A DNA stretch of 64,000 nt from Artemisia argyi (GCA_030686995.1 CM060680.1:197147322-197211321), one strand, 5' to 3'; counted from the first letter of the stretch, positions 19,616-31,113 are shown. Numbers and translations are program-made. Notes: generated by a model from the letters alone, not told the origin.

Positions 19616-20259
19616 GCTATGGCCATTACGCAGACACCTTTGTACCCTAAGAGGTACCCAATAAGTGTTTGTTTTTCTTTTCATTCCTAGGAATTGTATT
19701 TTTATTTTTTCAAAAAACTTGCAAGTATCAATAAAATGTTATGGTTTCTAGCTAACTCCGTAACGTATTTCACTTTATTGCGTACATACTTATATATGTC
19801 AATATTGTTATCTTATATTTTTGCCTACATGGCGTGCATGCACTAATTAAGACCCACGAAGGCATAAAGGATGAGTAAACCTACTAATTCACTCGTTGAG
19901 TAAGAGGGTTGCAAACCCATCAACATTGGATCACGTATCCTTGCTAAGCGCCTTACTTTTGAGACGTCGAGGTAAGTTTCACATGCACATCTCACGACGG
20001 GTGCACAAATATTCAGTACACCGTACAAGCTTAGCATATAACGAGCCAGGACACTTGGTCATATAATAATACTTAGCAAACAATGCAAGTATATTTCCTA
20101 AAGTCACGCACTTAACGAGCCAAGACACTTGGTCAAATAATAAAACTTAGCAAACATTGATATTTTTAAGTCAATTAACAAAAGGGTATCTTATTCAACA
20201 TTTTTTACACAAAAATTACAAGGAAAAGATACACTTCATAATACATATACAAAAATAGC
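19616..20259. other. gypsy spacer between pol and the antisense gene
   Basis: Non-coding. It holds a direct repeat of about 45 bp built on 'acgagccargacacttggtca' (about 20041-20090 and 20112-20156). Convergent transcripts from pol and the antisense gene would end here. Confidence 0.6.
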
Positions 20260-22846
20260 CTACACGCTATGGCGATGCTCAGGGCTATCATCCGAGGCAG
20301 CAGAACTCCCCGCCTCTTGAAGCTTTCTCAAAATCAAAGTGTCCTTGGGAGATACGGTGGGAACACTCACAGGAACCCCATCAGACCTGGGGATGTGTGC
20401 AGCGCCCACACCGTACAACACTGCCTTGCCCTGAATGCCTCTATTCTGGGCAGCCCTCTGCGCATGACGCTCTAGAACCTCTTTCAAGGGAATTTCCCTC
20501 TCAAGGGCAAACGGGTTGAGCATGTGGCGAGGATGCGCAAACACAGGGACCTGCAGCTGCAATTCATCAGGCTTCAGGAAGTAATCCGGCTGCGCCTCTG
20601 AGTCCTCCAAAAGGTGGCGCTCCAAGGTCAACCCCGCCATAATTACCTTTATGGGGTTGTCCTGATCACGCTCCAACCGCGCAATATGAGGCAACTCAAG
20701 GACTTTCAACCCCTCCATCGCCTGCATCAACTCATCATATGCAGCCGCGTTGTAACCAGGTACCTCTGCCAGGTCCTTGCTCAAAAGCTTGGCTTCATGG
20801 AGATCCTCCATAGCCTGTGACTTTCCGCGCGCCACCGCACAGTGAACCACCTTCCCAAAAGCGTCCAACACCTCTTGGGACTCAAGAGTGCCCATCGCTG
20901 CCAGGCGCAGCCCGTGACTGATCAACCACCTACATCAAACAAGGACAACTTGTGTTAAGGAAAGGCATAGCAACAAAATATAATAAAATGAAGAAGGCTA
21001 AAAAGGAAGTACCTGCGCTCCGCAATGGTCGACATTAAATGAGGATATAACTCCTCATCGTACTCTATGCTTAAGGCACGTAGCTTGTTCTCTTGCATCT
21101 GTACGATCTCCTCCATGCGCTCCTTGAACTTGGCAATACTAGCATAGTGCTCCACCTTCTTCTCCTCCAAGTATCTCACAGCCCAAGTCATTTCAGACTT
21201 GTAATGATGAAGTTGCCCGCGCGCCTGCTCCACCTCAGCCAGTGCGGACAACTTCTCATGGGTGACCTTTTCAGTGTACACCCTGGAGGACTCTACCTCC
21301 GCCTGCGCTTCCGCCAGCTGCGCACGGAGCCTAGCTATCTCCTCATCCTTCTGGGCGAGAGTACTGCTCTCCCCGACATACCTCTTCTTCAACTGAGCCA
21401 CCAGCTCAGCCTGATGCGCAGCAGTCGCAGCCAACTCATCCATCAGCTGCTGTGCCTCTACACCCTCATCAACCTTGGCTTTCCCCTCCTTGTTTTCATT
21501 CTGCGGAGAGGAAACCACATCCACGGAAACTCCATCATTCTTCGTGGCATCATCCCTACAATACATGAAGAGGATAGTTAGTACATATTACGACAAGTAA
21601 TATAAAAGAAACAGAATAAAGACGCAGATACTTACAGAAATGGAGAGGCCTCTGCAGCCTTCTTATCCACGCCAGGAGCGGATGTCTCCTCCTCTGCGGA
21701 CGACTCCGCATCCCTAATAAGGTAGCGTCGTCTATTCTTAGTGCCAATGCTCCCAGCCTCTCATTTGCGCTTAATTTTCTGCGCCACCTCCTCCTTCAGC
21801 ACCTCCTCAGGCTTTAGGATTTCCACGCTGTCAGATGATTCAGCGCGCGCCTCTTGCGCCATCTCCACATCTGGCGCCACGCTCTGAACATGCGTTACTT
21901 GGAGTGGCGGCGTATTTTCAGGGACAACATCCGGCAGCACTGTCAAACGACCCTCGGTCGCCTCCAGTAGTGGCTGCTCACCCTCCCTCAGAGGGCGCAC
22001 TCTCACCGTCACCTGCTTTGGCTTTTCCAGCCTCACCACAGCGAATAGATCCATCTCTACGCACATAAACAAACAGCAAAACAGGAAGGATTAGTTACTA
22101 AATGTGCGCATATAAAAAGACTTACATATTTGAAGTAGAAGGGACGAACACCCACCCCGGCCTTCCTCATCTATGAAGGTTGGCACCTCGTCAACACCGC
22201 CGAAGTAATTGCGACTCAACCCCATGTGCACCAAAAACTCCTCCGGATAAGGGTTAATGGGTATGCGGTTGGCATTTAGAGTCTGCGCATCGGTCTGCCT
22301 ATAGGAACCGGGTGCGGGGCGCCCATCCCTTGGCAAAGTATCTTGAGTATAAAACTCAAAGGGCGATGGAAAAACCACGTCATCGACCCAGAAAAAATGC
22401 TCCCTCCAATTTCTTAGGGAGTCTACCTTCTCAGTGTAACACTGAAGCGCCCCCGGGCGCTTCGCAAAAGATACCAATCCATTCGACCACGTTGTGTGGT
22501 AGAAGGAACGAAACAAGGCAATAGTCGGCTCTATCGCAAGTAAACGGCAGTTTACCTCAAAGTTCGACACCTTAGCCGCACCTATACAGTGCAGCTGTGA
22601 GATGTGTAGGCGATAGTGGTTGAGTAAATCGCTCAGAAAAATAGATATCGGTACGCGGTAATTCGCGTACTCGATGAAGCGCGTTTATAATCCTACTTTC
22701 CCTTCGGGGAAATCGGCTATACACGCGTCAACATCTGGAGCCTCTGGATGCACATCCAGAGAAATGAAGTAGTCAGATGTGAACTGAGTAACATCATTCT
22801 CAGTCATCGCAGAGCGAAAGTCTTCTAATTGGGCAACCATTTTCAT
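20260..22846 (-). pseudogene. antisense gene of the Tat element (Transposase_28 / 'putative gypsy type transposon' family)
   Basis: Spliced gene opposite to gag-pol. Exon 1 (ATG 22846 to about 22126) holds HISQLHCIGAAKVSNFEVNC, FRSFYHTTWSNGLVSFAKRP and NWREHFFWVDDVVFP. Exon 2 (about 22056-21636) has MDLFAVVRLEKPKQVTVRV and an acidic tail. Exon 3 (21555-21013) is a long coiled coil (AQKDEEIARLRAQLAEAQAE). Exon 4 (20929-20260) reads WLISHGLRLAAMGTLESQEV to the stop. Introns 21556-21635 and 20930-21012 have GT/AG ends and keep frame; the exon 1/2 junction is uncertain. The family is common in plant genomes as 'transposase (putative) gypsy type'. Its job in the element is unknown. In-frame stops near 22686 and at 21761-21763 (likely CGA to TGA) disable this copy. 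Confidence 0.75.
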
Positions 22847-22980
22847 AATTCTACTAGAAAACGCACACAAAATTACCTAATGAAACGATTATTTTCTTTG
22901 CAAAAGTTAGCTTTCAAGAAAGTGAGCAATGGTGAGTGTGTGTTTTACTGTGTGTTTTTGTAAAAATGGGGGCGGTGACT

Positions 22981-22988
22981 ATTATATA
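22981..22988 (-). promoter_or_regulatory. TATA box of the antisense gene
   Basis: On the minus strand tatataat within cccctatataatag lies about 135 bp upstream of the ATG at 22846, a normal plant spacing. It would drive transcription toward pol. Confidence 0.5.
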
Positions 22989-23229
22989 GGGGGTAAAAAA
23001 CCCTAGATGATGTCCACGTGGATCCCACTCACAAAAACGTGTGGCTAGAACCGAAATGGTACATGCACGTGGACACAACCCCCGATTTTTGAGGTATTTC
23101 TTTGAAATATCTAGGACTAGGTACATTGCACTCCAAAAATGGGCGGAAATATTTCAAAGATCTCCTGCCACGCTTACCGCTGTTGTGATTAGTCTAGCAT
23201 CCGCGGCTACGAGCCGCGCACACTAGACT

Positions 23230-23241
23230 GGGGGGGGGACA
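23230..23241 (+). other. polypurine tract
   Basis: ggggggggg followed by aca immediately before the TG of the 3' LTR; primes plus-strand DNA synthesis. Confidence 0.8.
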
Positions 23242-23731
23242 TGATGACGTATAGTCTATATATGGGCCACGAGCCCAAATGATAAACATTACTAAGGCCC
23301 AAAAGCCACCAGGCGTGGGCTATTGTCACTTGGGCCGCATTAATAATAGGAATGAGCTCACGTAAGCCCAAACCCAAATAAACTATACACGGTATAGATA
23401 AGGATCATCTATCTATGGAATAGATATCCTTAACCTGGATAAGTACTATGCGTACGAAACGTAAGGAGCACGAACCCTACAAGGATTCTGCGCCTATATA
23501 AGGAATGACATAACTCTCATTCAAGGTACGATTCACAAAACCCTAAAACTCTTTACGAGAACCCTAAATCGATTACTTACTCTCACGCCGGAGTCTAATC
23601 GTGGGAGACAATCCCACGATAAGCCTAACGGTGTTGTTTATTTTCTTAGTGCACAGGTTACAAGTACTAAGAAGCGAATTGGTATGAGAGCAAGAGCCCA
23701 TAATCAGGAACGCCCAACTTTTGTATCAACA
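23242..23731 (+). repeat. 3' LTR of the complete gypsy element
   Basis: 490 bp, the same length as the 5' LTR and about 97% identical by eye. It is followed by the target duplication catat. Confidence 0.93.
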
Positions 23732-23865
23732 CATATACATAGTGATTACCAGACTTAGTCTGAAAATTCGAACTCATTGTTTTGGCACTCTTGTTCGGTT
23801 TTTTTGTTGTGGCTTTTGCTGCTGGAACGTCACTGTTTGAATCCCAATACCCATTACCTCATCTT

Positions 23866-26800
23866 CCTCGATGGCATTTTCTTTGTTATTCATGCTTCCT
23901 AGTACATAACCGCTCTTATTGTTGAATGCTTTATAATCGAAATGAATCTCGTTTGGAACCAAACCTGAAACATAACAGTCAACAACCTACTAACAATATT
24001 TTATATCTAATATAAGTTTGCATAATATATATAATATGAGTGTTTTAAATACACTCCTAAACTTTAGACTACAATACCACATTTAAAAACAGTTTTATTC
24101 AACATGTTTTGTTACAAAGGCACATCCAAACACCCCCTAAATCCCCAAATTAATCAGATTCTCACCAACTCAGTTATATATACATAAAAACAGATATGAC
24201 TGAAGTTAACACCTTGATGTCTAGATGGCTAAATTGGCATTACCTGATACACATGCAAAAAATATTGCAGCCGCTTTAACCTGATCCTCATGTGGTCGAT
24301 TCTTCATCAACTTATGATGACTAATCTCAATAACAGCCATAACAATGTCATTCCTACTTCTCATCCATGGAACCCTCATCACATTTTGCACAACTTCTGC
24401 TACCAACACCTCTCCTCCTTCCTCATTATTCCCGCCTGACATGTCAACGAATACCATCACAAAACTATAACGCGTGAAATAAAATCAACTAACATAACTG
24501 AACCAATAAAAGATAGGTATGTCTCATGTTTGGGTCACTTTGCAGCTAGTAATCTTAGGGTTATTAATATAAAAGAGTAAAATGACTAAAGAGTATCAAC
24601 CATTGATTATCGAGTATTTTATTCAGATTCTTTACTCTCATACTGATAAAGACATTTTCGAATAGCAATATCAAAAGGTTGGCCCAAGGGTGCATACCGG
24701 GAAAGTTTTTTTTTATGCAAGAAAGAAAATCATTCAAGAAGATGCTCTCAAGTGAGCCTAATCCAACCCATTTTGAGCGGTTTTGCTGAATAAAAATGGC
24801 CCATTTTTACTCATTAACTTATTCGCCCATTTGGCTTAATGAACAACAGTAAAAGTGAACCACATACCAATTGCTTAAAAATGAACCATTCTTTTAAGAG
24901 TCAAATATTTTACCTGCTTAGAGCTGCCTTCCTCCGCATATAAGTTGTTCACTTTTAAAGTCCAATACTTGAAGATAACCTGCAATGAATCAGAAATATA
25001 TAGAGGTTTAGAAAAATTGGAAACGAAAAAAAAAAAAAAAAAAAAAATAGCAATCATCTTTGTATACCATCTTTTCCAACGGTCACGATATAATCTCCTT
25101 TGTTTGAAAATGCAATGCTGTTTTATTGAACCTTCACATATATGCCATCGAGCAATTGGATTCTGCACAATGAGGATATATTCTGGCATTCTGCACACAT
25201 CTGTCATCAAAAAAAAAGTTATCGACTCTAACATCATTGACACCATTACATTGTCTTTGATTTACTACATGATACCATTCCAAAGAAAAAGGTCCACTAA
25301 TGAAAACAATAAAATAGGGGAAAAATGGAAGAATTTCATTCACCATAAGTTTCAACTCGGCTGATCCCACACATATAGTAGTCGCATCATGGACCAATAA
25401 AGTACTAGTAGGTGGTTCTTTTTTCTATGATCAGTTGGAAGTTGACCTATACTTGAAAATTGTCCATTGGTTAACAATGCAACTTCCCGCAAAATGGAAC
25501 AAATTTTTAGCTCATAAATAACCAATCAAGCGTACTCACTATAAACCTATATAGCGATACCGATATTCTATATAAAAAGTTTAATCATTTATCATTTAGG
25601 GGTGTTTGGCATTATCATGTCATCTTGGTTTTAACTAATAACCATATATAAATAAATTTTCTGATTGTAATCGGGGGTGCTTGGGATTACTTATTTTTAA
25701 GAGCTTATTTACTCTAAATTAAACGGATAAACAACTTAATCCTAACACTCTAAACACCTTAATTGCAGATAAGCACATGAAAGTAATCCAGAAAAATTCA
25801 TTCACTTACGGTTTAGGGGGTTGGTCAAATTAGCAAAAATGATCACTTGTTGATATCATTTGTCTTAGCTATCTCTGTTTGCACTAATTTTCTTTCATAT
25901 TTTGGACTACATATGTTACCATCTAAGGACCATTAGCAAAATTTATTACATACTTAGATGCACCAAGTGACCACTCACCAATATTGACAATAATGAATGT
26001 ATGATATATCACAAATAAGGTGTATGTAATTTATTCAGTTTAACAATATACTGCAACTAAAATGCTACTTTGGCCCGATTAAGTTTAAAAGCATATGAAT
26101 GGAAAATTAAGAAGCAGAAATAAACACATAAACCCAAATAATAGCAACATTTCATGCTTCGTAGCTTTACTTATCTTGTTGCAAGTATTATATTCTACAA
26201 TAACATAAAATAGCCAATTTGAATTTGGACATGTTAAATACTCACAATAGGGGTTTTGTTGACACATTCCCATTAGTGGCCAGCTTTTCCACATCCAATT
26301 AAAGCTGTATACCTGAACCTAAATCAATTCGAGGGGAAAATGGATGTTAGACACTAAGAAAGAAACAAATACATATTTTAGGGACCAAAAATTTGAGTTT
26401 TAAAAGCGTCAAACGGTTAAGCTTGTTAATTTCCACAGACCACAAAACACAAACAAATCAGTAAGAATAAGCAATTCAAAACATCCCTTAAACTAAGGTT
26501 AAGTGAACTGGAAAAACAAAATAACAATAAAATTGAAATTAAACCTTACACCACTTGTGTAGTACGCTGCCCTTTTACAGCCACCACTGAGAAGTGTATC
26601 TTGCTATTTATTTTCTCCCTTGTCGCCTACCATATCCTGAAATCAGAAACATAATTAGGTTCCAATAAGTTACTATCCTACAATAGTAAAGTATCTAAAA
26701 TCTTAAACACGATTACAAACCAACCAAAAATATGATTACCAGACACAACATCAAAGGACAATGAGTCCTTGACATATTTAGCGTATACAGTCCCACCTGA

Positions 26801-27290
26801 TCTCAACCCATTGAATTCCGGCACCTCTGATCTCTGCAAACAGACCAGAACATTATCCACAATTTTTCCTAACAAAACCCCTAAATTATAACGGAACACT
26901 AATTTCCAAAAAAAAAAAAAAAAAAAAATAAATAAATAAATAAATAAAAATAAATTGTAAACAAATACCTCAAAAGGCTTTGTTGCCAACATCATCAGCA
27001 AGGCATCCTGTAAAAGAAATCAACAAAACCCCAAATTAACAGAACCCCAATTTAAAATAAAAAAAAAATAATAAAATTTAAAAAACCTAAATTTAAAAAC
27101 CATAAAATTAAACACAATCATAAATTCAAATTTAATTAAACCCCAATTTTAATATCCATATTTCAATTTATTCGAAATTAAATAATAATGATAATAAATG
27201 AGATGGAGGCTACCTTTCTTCTTCAGTCGATCATTGGTAGATGATAGATGATTCATCATCCTCAGGTTTCTTTTTCCTCTTTTTTGATTT
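23866..27290 (-). pseudogene. exon-like pieces of an unidentified gene inside the Helitron
   Basis: On the minus strand several blocks are bounded by good splice signals. 27290-27205 is Lys-rich (SKSKKRKKKPEDDESS). 27007-26969 is a 39-bp exon, DALLMMLATKPFE, with AG and GT on both sides. 26833-26740 reads RSEVPEFNGLRSGGTVYAKY then VKDSLSFDVVSG. 26636-26550 reads DMVGDKGENK, then a stop, then GGCKRAAYYTSG. 24460-24241 has EVLVAEVVQNVMRVPWMRSR and KNRPHEDQVKAAAIFFACVS. 23955-23866 has VPNEIHFDYKAFNNKSGYVL. I do not recognise the protein. The consistent strand, matching that of the Helitron, and the in-frame stop fit a captured gene fragment. Confidence 0.4.
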
Positions 27291-27293
27291 ACT

Positions 27294-27911
27294 GGGAAAC
27301 TCGGTATGCGTGTGTTTGTGTTTGTGTTGTGTGTGTGTGTTTTGTGTTTGTGTTTGTGTTTGTGTTGTACTGTTGTGTGTGTGTGTGTTTTGTGGCTGTG
27401 GTTTGTGTTGTGTCTGTGGTTGGATTTAGAATTTTATGTTAGTGATGAGTGTGGTAGCTTCTTGAGAAGCCGAGAAGGAGAATGTATGTATAATGGCCTG
27501 AAAGTAACCTTACATAAACAGTTAAGTACAACCCATTCAAGCATATTTACTGTGCGAAACACTGTTGACACTGTTCATTCAACAGTGTTGTACAACAATT
27601 TGATTGGGAAACTCGGTATGCCTGTGTTTGTGTTTTGTGTTTGTGTTGTGTGTGTGTTTTGTGTTTGTGTTTGTGTTGTAATGTTGTGTGTGTGTTTTGT
27701 GGCTGTGGTTTGTGTTGTGTTTGTGGTTGGATTTAGAATTTTATGTTAGTGATGAGTGTGGTAGCTTCTGGAGAAGCCGAGAAGGAGAATGTATGTATAA
27801 TGGCCTGAAAGTAACCTTACATAAACAATTAAGTACAACCCATTCAAGCATATTTACTGTGCGAAACACTGTTGACACTGTTCATTCAACAGTGTTGTAC
27901 AACAATTTGAT
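27294..27911. repeat. two tandem copies of a 312-bp GT-rich unit
   Basis: Unit 1 (27294-27605) and unit 2 (27606-27911) both run from gggaaactcggtatg, through a long (GT)n/(TTTGTG)n tract, to tgttgtacaacaatttgat. Each carries an 11-bp inverted repeat, AACACTGTTGA/TCAACAGTGTT (27558-27568 with 27579-27589, and 27865-27875 with 27886-27896). The pair lies at the 5' end of the Helitron. Apparent frames here are Cys/Val low-complexity and not coding. Confidence 0.85.
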
Positions 27912-27965
27912 GCGGAGCAAATTCTCATCTTTAGTATATAGATATAATATCAAACAAACATAAAG

Positions 27966-28060
27966 GTTGCATCTGTTCAATTGGTTACCTTATCCCTATT
28001 CGACGAAGGGTACCGAGTTCGAACCACTGTGTACAGATACTCATTTTTTTTCCCTTTTTT
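27966..28060 (+). repeat. tRNA-derived SINE-like fragment
   Basis: gcatctgttcaattggttac resembles a Pol III A box, and gagttcgaaccactg at about 28013-28027 matches the B box (GGTTCGANNCC) apart from the first base. Box spacing is tRNA-like, and T-rich runs (terminators) follow at about 28046-28070. No anticodon arm or full cloverleaf can be drawn, so it is not a tRNA gene. A second weaker A-box-like stretch is at about 28240-28256. Confidence 0.4.
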
Positions 28061-28466
28061 TCTCCTCTTTTTTAATAATTATACATTGTAGTTAAAATAA
28101 CATTAAAATATGACATTAAAATAACAAGTTTTGAATGTAAAATGCATAATGTAGTTAAAACATATTTTGAGTAAATATGACATTATAATGTTTTAGTTGA
28201 GTAAATATGGATTTATAATATCAAACAATAAATAGAAGCTTAGTTTGTTGGTAAGAGAGCACGGTACATAGACGGTTTACCCGTCATTCGTCAAAAAGAA
28301 GCACCAATGGCACCACCGTAGTTCACCATCAACAGCGCCATTGGTTCGCCGTTCGTCCCTTCGTTGCTCCATGTGACAATTGTCATTTTCAGGTTAATAC
28401 TAAAACCTAAACTTGAATTTTTAACTTTGAACACGTGAATACTTGATTTAACGTATACCGTTAGGT
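28061..28466. other. AT-rich intergenic DNA
   Basis: T-rich run, then AT-rich sequence. No gene is readable on either strand. Confidence 0.4.
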
Positions 28467-28848
28467 CACATACTTTTCTTAGTGAGCACTTGTCTTCCAT
28501 CTATATGTGTTCTCAGGTCACTCCTGTGAAGCGCCATGTTTGCTTCCAACGTGTTGCAAAACTCCAAAATACACATACACTAGTTATACCGATAAATAGG
28601 TATAACCATAAAGGTGATTTATACACCACTAAAATTAATTTGCACACCACCACTCAGTACAACAACACAACTATGGTGGTGTACTAATCAATTTTGAATG
28701 TTTACAAATCACTTCACATTTATCTTACATAAATTCATTATCAACCTCTTTACTCACTATGCTTTTGTGTTATTTTTATCTTATTTAAATGTCACTAAGT
28801 GAGTTTTTGGGTTAACTTATTCATGTGCTTGCATATGAACCTATTTGA
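28467..28848. repeat. dispersed repeat, copy 2 (partner at 4428-4795)
   Basis: Collinear with 4428-4795. The match stops at tatttga (28842-28848), exactly where copia coding sequence begins, which marks a recombination or insertion breakpoint. Confidence 0.7.
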
Positions 28849-30579
28849 AAATGGGGTTCCTGTTTTTCAAAATGTTCCAATTCAGACTGTGGAAGGTAGC
28901 ACTAGGAAGTCTAATAGAATTTCTAAATTACCAGCTAAGTTGAATGAATATGGGCTTGATAATAAAGTTAAATATGGTTTACATAGATATGCTAATCATG
29001 TTGTGCTTACTATTGAGAACTATTGTTTTGTTTCTAATTTGAATAAATCTGGAGAACCTTCTTCATATGAAGAAGCTTCAAAAGATATTAATTGGATTAA
29101 TGCCATTACTAAGGAAATGAAAGCTTTATATGAGAATGGTATATGGGAAATTGTTAAGCTTCCTTGTGGAAGGAAAGCTATTGGTTGTAAATGGGTTTTT
29201 AAGATTAAGTATCAATCTTTTGGTGAGATTGAAAGGTATAAGGCTAGGTTAGTGGCTAAAGGATTTGGTCAAAAAGAGGGTGTTGACTATGAAGAGACTT
29301 TTAGTCCTGTGGTCAAAATGGGTACTGTTAGATGTTTGATTAGTTTAGCAGTTCAAATGGACTGGAAAAATTTTCAAATGGACATTAACAATGCTTTTTT
29401 GTATGGAGATTTAAATGAAGAAGTTTAGATGTTACCTCCTCTTGGTTTCTTTAATGAAGGAGATAACAAAGTTTGCTTGTTAAAAAAGTCTTTATATGGC
29501 TTGAAATAGGCTCCTAGACAATGGCATCATAAGCTGTCTGAAGCCTTGTTTGAAGTAGGTTTTGAGCAATCTAAAAATGATCACTCTCTCTTTATTAAAA
29601 ATAATGATAATACAGTTTTATTTTTGCTTGTATATGTGGATGACTTAGTCATCACAGGCAATAGTGAAACTGAGATTGAAAGTTTTAAAAGTTTTTTGAA
29701 GAATAAGTTTAAATCAAGGATTTGGGTGAGCTAAAATATTTTCTTAGTATTGAGGTGTTAAAAACTAAAATTGGTTTATGTTTGAATCAAAGAAAATATT
29801 GTCTTAAGCTTTTACATGAATTTGGTTTGTTAGCCTGTAAACCTGTTATGACATTCTTACCAGAGAATATTGTTTTAGCTCATAAAGAAACAGATGGTGA
29901 TAAATATTTGAAGAATATTACCAATTATCAAAAACAATAGGTAAATTGATCTATTTCTGTTCATTGTTTAAGTCAACATATGCATGCTTTTTTACAATAT
30001 CACTTAGATATTGGTTTGAGAGTGCTTAAGTATTTAAAGTTGGCACCTGGTAGTCATATTGGTTTTAATAAAAGTCAAAGTAGTTTCAATGTTATTGCCT
30101 ACTCTGATTCAGATTGGGCTAAGTGTCCTATCACTAGAAGATCTGTATCTGGCTATTGTGTTTTTGTTAATGAGAATTTGGTTTCATGGAAAATCAAGAA
30201 GCAAGCAACATTGTCTAAGTCCTCTGCTGAAGTAGAGTACAGAGCAATGGCATCTGCAACTTGTGAAGTTATGTGGATTGTTAAGATCTTGAAGGATCTT
30301 GGTATTTCTGAGAAGTTGTTACCAGTTGAGTTATGTTGTGATAATAAGGCTGCTATTCAGATTGCAGCTAACCTAGTTATGCATGAGAAAACTAAACATT
30401 TAGATATTGATGTACATCCGGTAAGAGAAAAGGTTGCTAGTAGTTTAATCAAAACAGTTAAGGTTGATTCTAAAGATCAAATTGCAGATGTTTTGACTAA
30501 AGCTCTTAGGTCTATGCAACATGGTGTGATGGTTAGAAAATTGGGAATTGTTAACCCGTTTGTAGGTCCATCAGTTTGA
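28849..30579 (+). pseudogene. 5'-truncated Ty1/copia pol: RT and RNase H
   Basis: The copy starts inside the linker before RT ([12 protein letters not shown]). RT (RVT_2) shows [54 protein letters not shown] and LLVYVDDLVITG (catalytic YVDD near 29632). RNase H shows AYSDSDWAKCPITRRSVSGY, SKSSAEVEYRAMASATCE and ELCCDNKAAIQIAANLVMHE, ending at TGA 30577-30579. Defects: TAG at 29426-29428 and 29507-29509, a frameshift near 29712, and a deletion near 29938 removing the block that normally links RT to RNase H. Gag, protease and integrase are absent. The family is a common Asteraceae-type copia. The polypurine tract and 3' LTR follow directly. Confidence 0.88.
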
Positions 30580-30584
30580 GGGGG
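30578..30584 (+). other. copia polypurine tract
   Basis: gaggggg directly before the TG of the LTR, overlapping the pol stop codon; repeated in all seven units. Confidence 0.75.
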
Positions 30585-31113
30585 TGTTAAATTTATTAAC
30601 ACAACTTAGCAAACTTATGAACCTTCAGGGTTATAAATGTAAAATGTTTATAACTAGTTTACTAATCTTTCATATTTTAGTTGTGTTTGTATTGTTGTGT
30701 AAGTGACTAAGTGCAGGGTGCTATGTGGAAATGTGGGCTATATAAGCATCACATTCTTGCTAGGGTTTCATTATCTCACACACAAGTTTAGCCGTCTTCA
30801 AGTTTTCTCTTATACTCTCAATATTGTTGGTTTCTTGTTCATCTGGTTTAGTATAGTTTAAGATCATCTTGATCTTGGTATTGTTTCTGGGTTAGATTGA
30901 TTGTATAGGTTCTGGGTTTGGGTTTAGAGTGTGAGTTGTTGTAGGCAGCACCTATTAGAGGGACTGTCATCTTCTTCTTTATATTGTAAGGCTTGCACCT
31001 GTGTTAGGGACAAGTCAACTGTGTATACTGTTATAATAAAAGTTAATGATCACCAAGGGGTGGTTGGTTGGGTGATTAATAGTGTTGTTAGCTGTTTTGA
31101 TATCATTTTAACA
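30585..31113 (+). repeat. copia 3' LTR (529 bp), unit 1
   Basis: Opens TGTTAAATTTATTAACA after the polypurine tract and closes CATTTTAACA, giving TGTTA/TAACA ends. Copies start at 32130, 33677, 35224, 36771, 38318 and 39865. No 5' LTR exists in the window. Confidence 0.8.
30739..30746 (+). promoter_or_regulatory. copia LTR TATA box (repeated in every unit)
   Basis: tatataag in gggctatataagcatcac, 154 bp into the LTR. Because each unit has one, the array holds seven copies of the same promoter, all pointing right. Confidence 0.6.

Larger units (their letters stand above)
13448..23731 (+). mobile_element. complete Tat-lineage Ty3/gypsy LTR retrotransposon (10284 bp)
   Basis: Two 490-bp LTRs (13448-13937 and 23242-23731), both TGATGACG...ATCAACA, are flanked by identical catat duplications (13443-13447 and 23732-23736). 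The order is PBS, gag, protease, RT, RNase H, a second RNase H, integrase, an antisense gene and a polypurine tract. A second RNase H and an antisense gene before the 3' LTR are hallmarks of the Tat group. By eye about 13 substitutions separate the LTRs, nearly all transitions, so insertion is fairly recent. Four in-frame stops and two frameshifts now disable gag-pol. Confidence 0.93.
13117..27942 (-). mobile_element. Helitron, minus strand, with nested gypsy (about 4.5 kb without it)
   Basis: On the minus strand the left end shows a hairpin CCCGCG/CGCGGG (13146-13129) followed by ttaccacactcg and then T, so the CTRR end has decayed to CTCG. The right end (27942) starts A|TCTATATACTAAAG, the 5' TC type of start. 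The flanks are decisive. Left flank tagtagaaa and right flank tatcaaacaaacataaagg are contiguous at 8128-8157. Between them lie exon-like gene pieces in the same minus orientation (23866-27290) and a GT-rich tandem duplication. A complete gypsy element (13448-23731) was inserted later. No Rep/helicase is visible, so it is non-autonomous. Confidence 0.65.

Noticed and set aside
27241..27963. Cys/Val-rich frames (CVCVCVC type)
   Set aside because: Translation of (GT)n microsatellite DNA. The resemblance to membrane or metallothionein-like proteins is accidental.
27966..28040. tRNA gene
   Set aside because: A and B boxes are present, but acceptor and anticodon stems cannot be paired.
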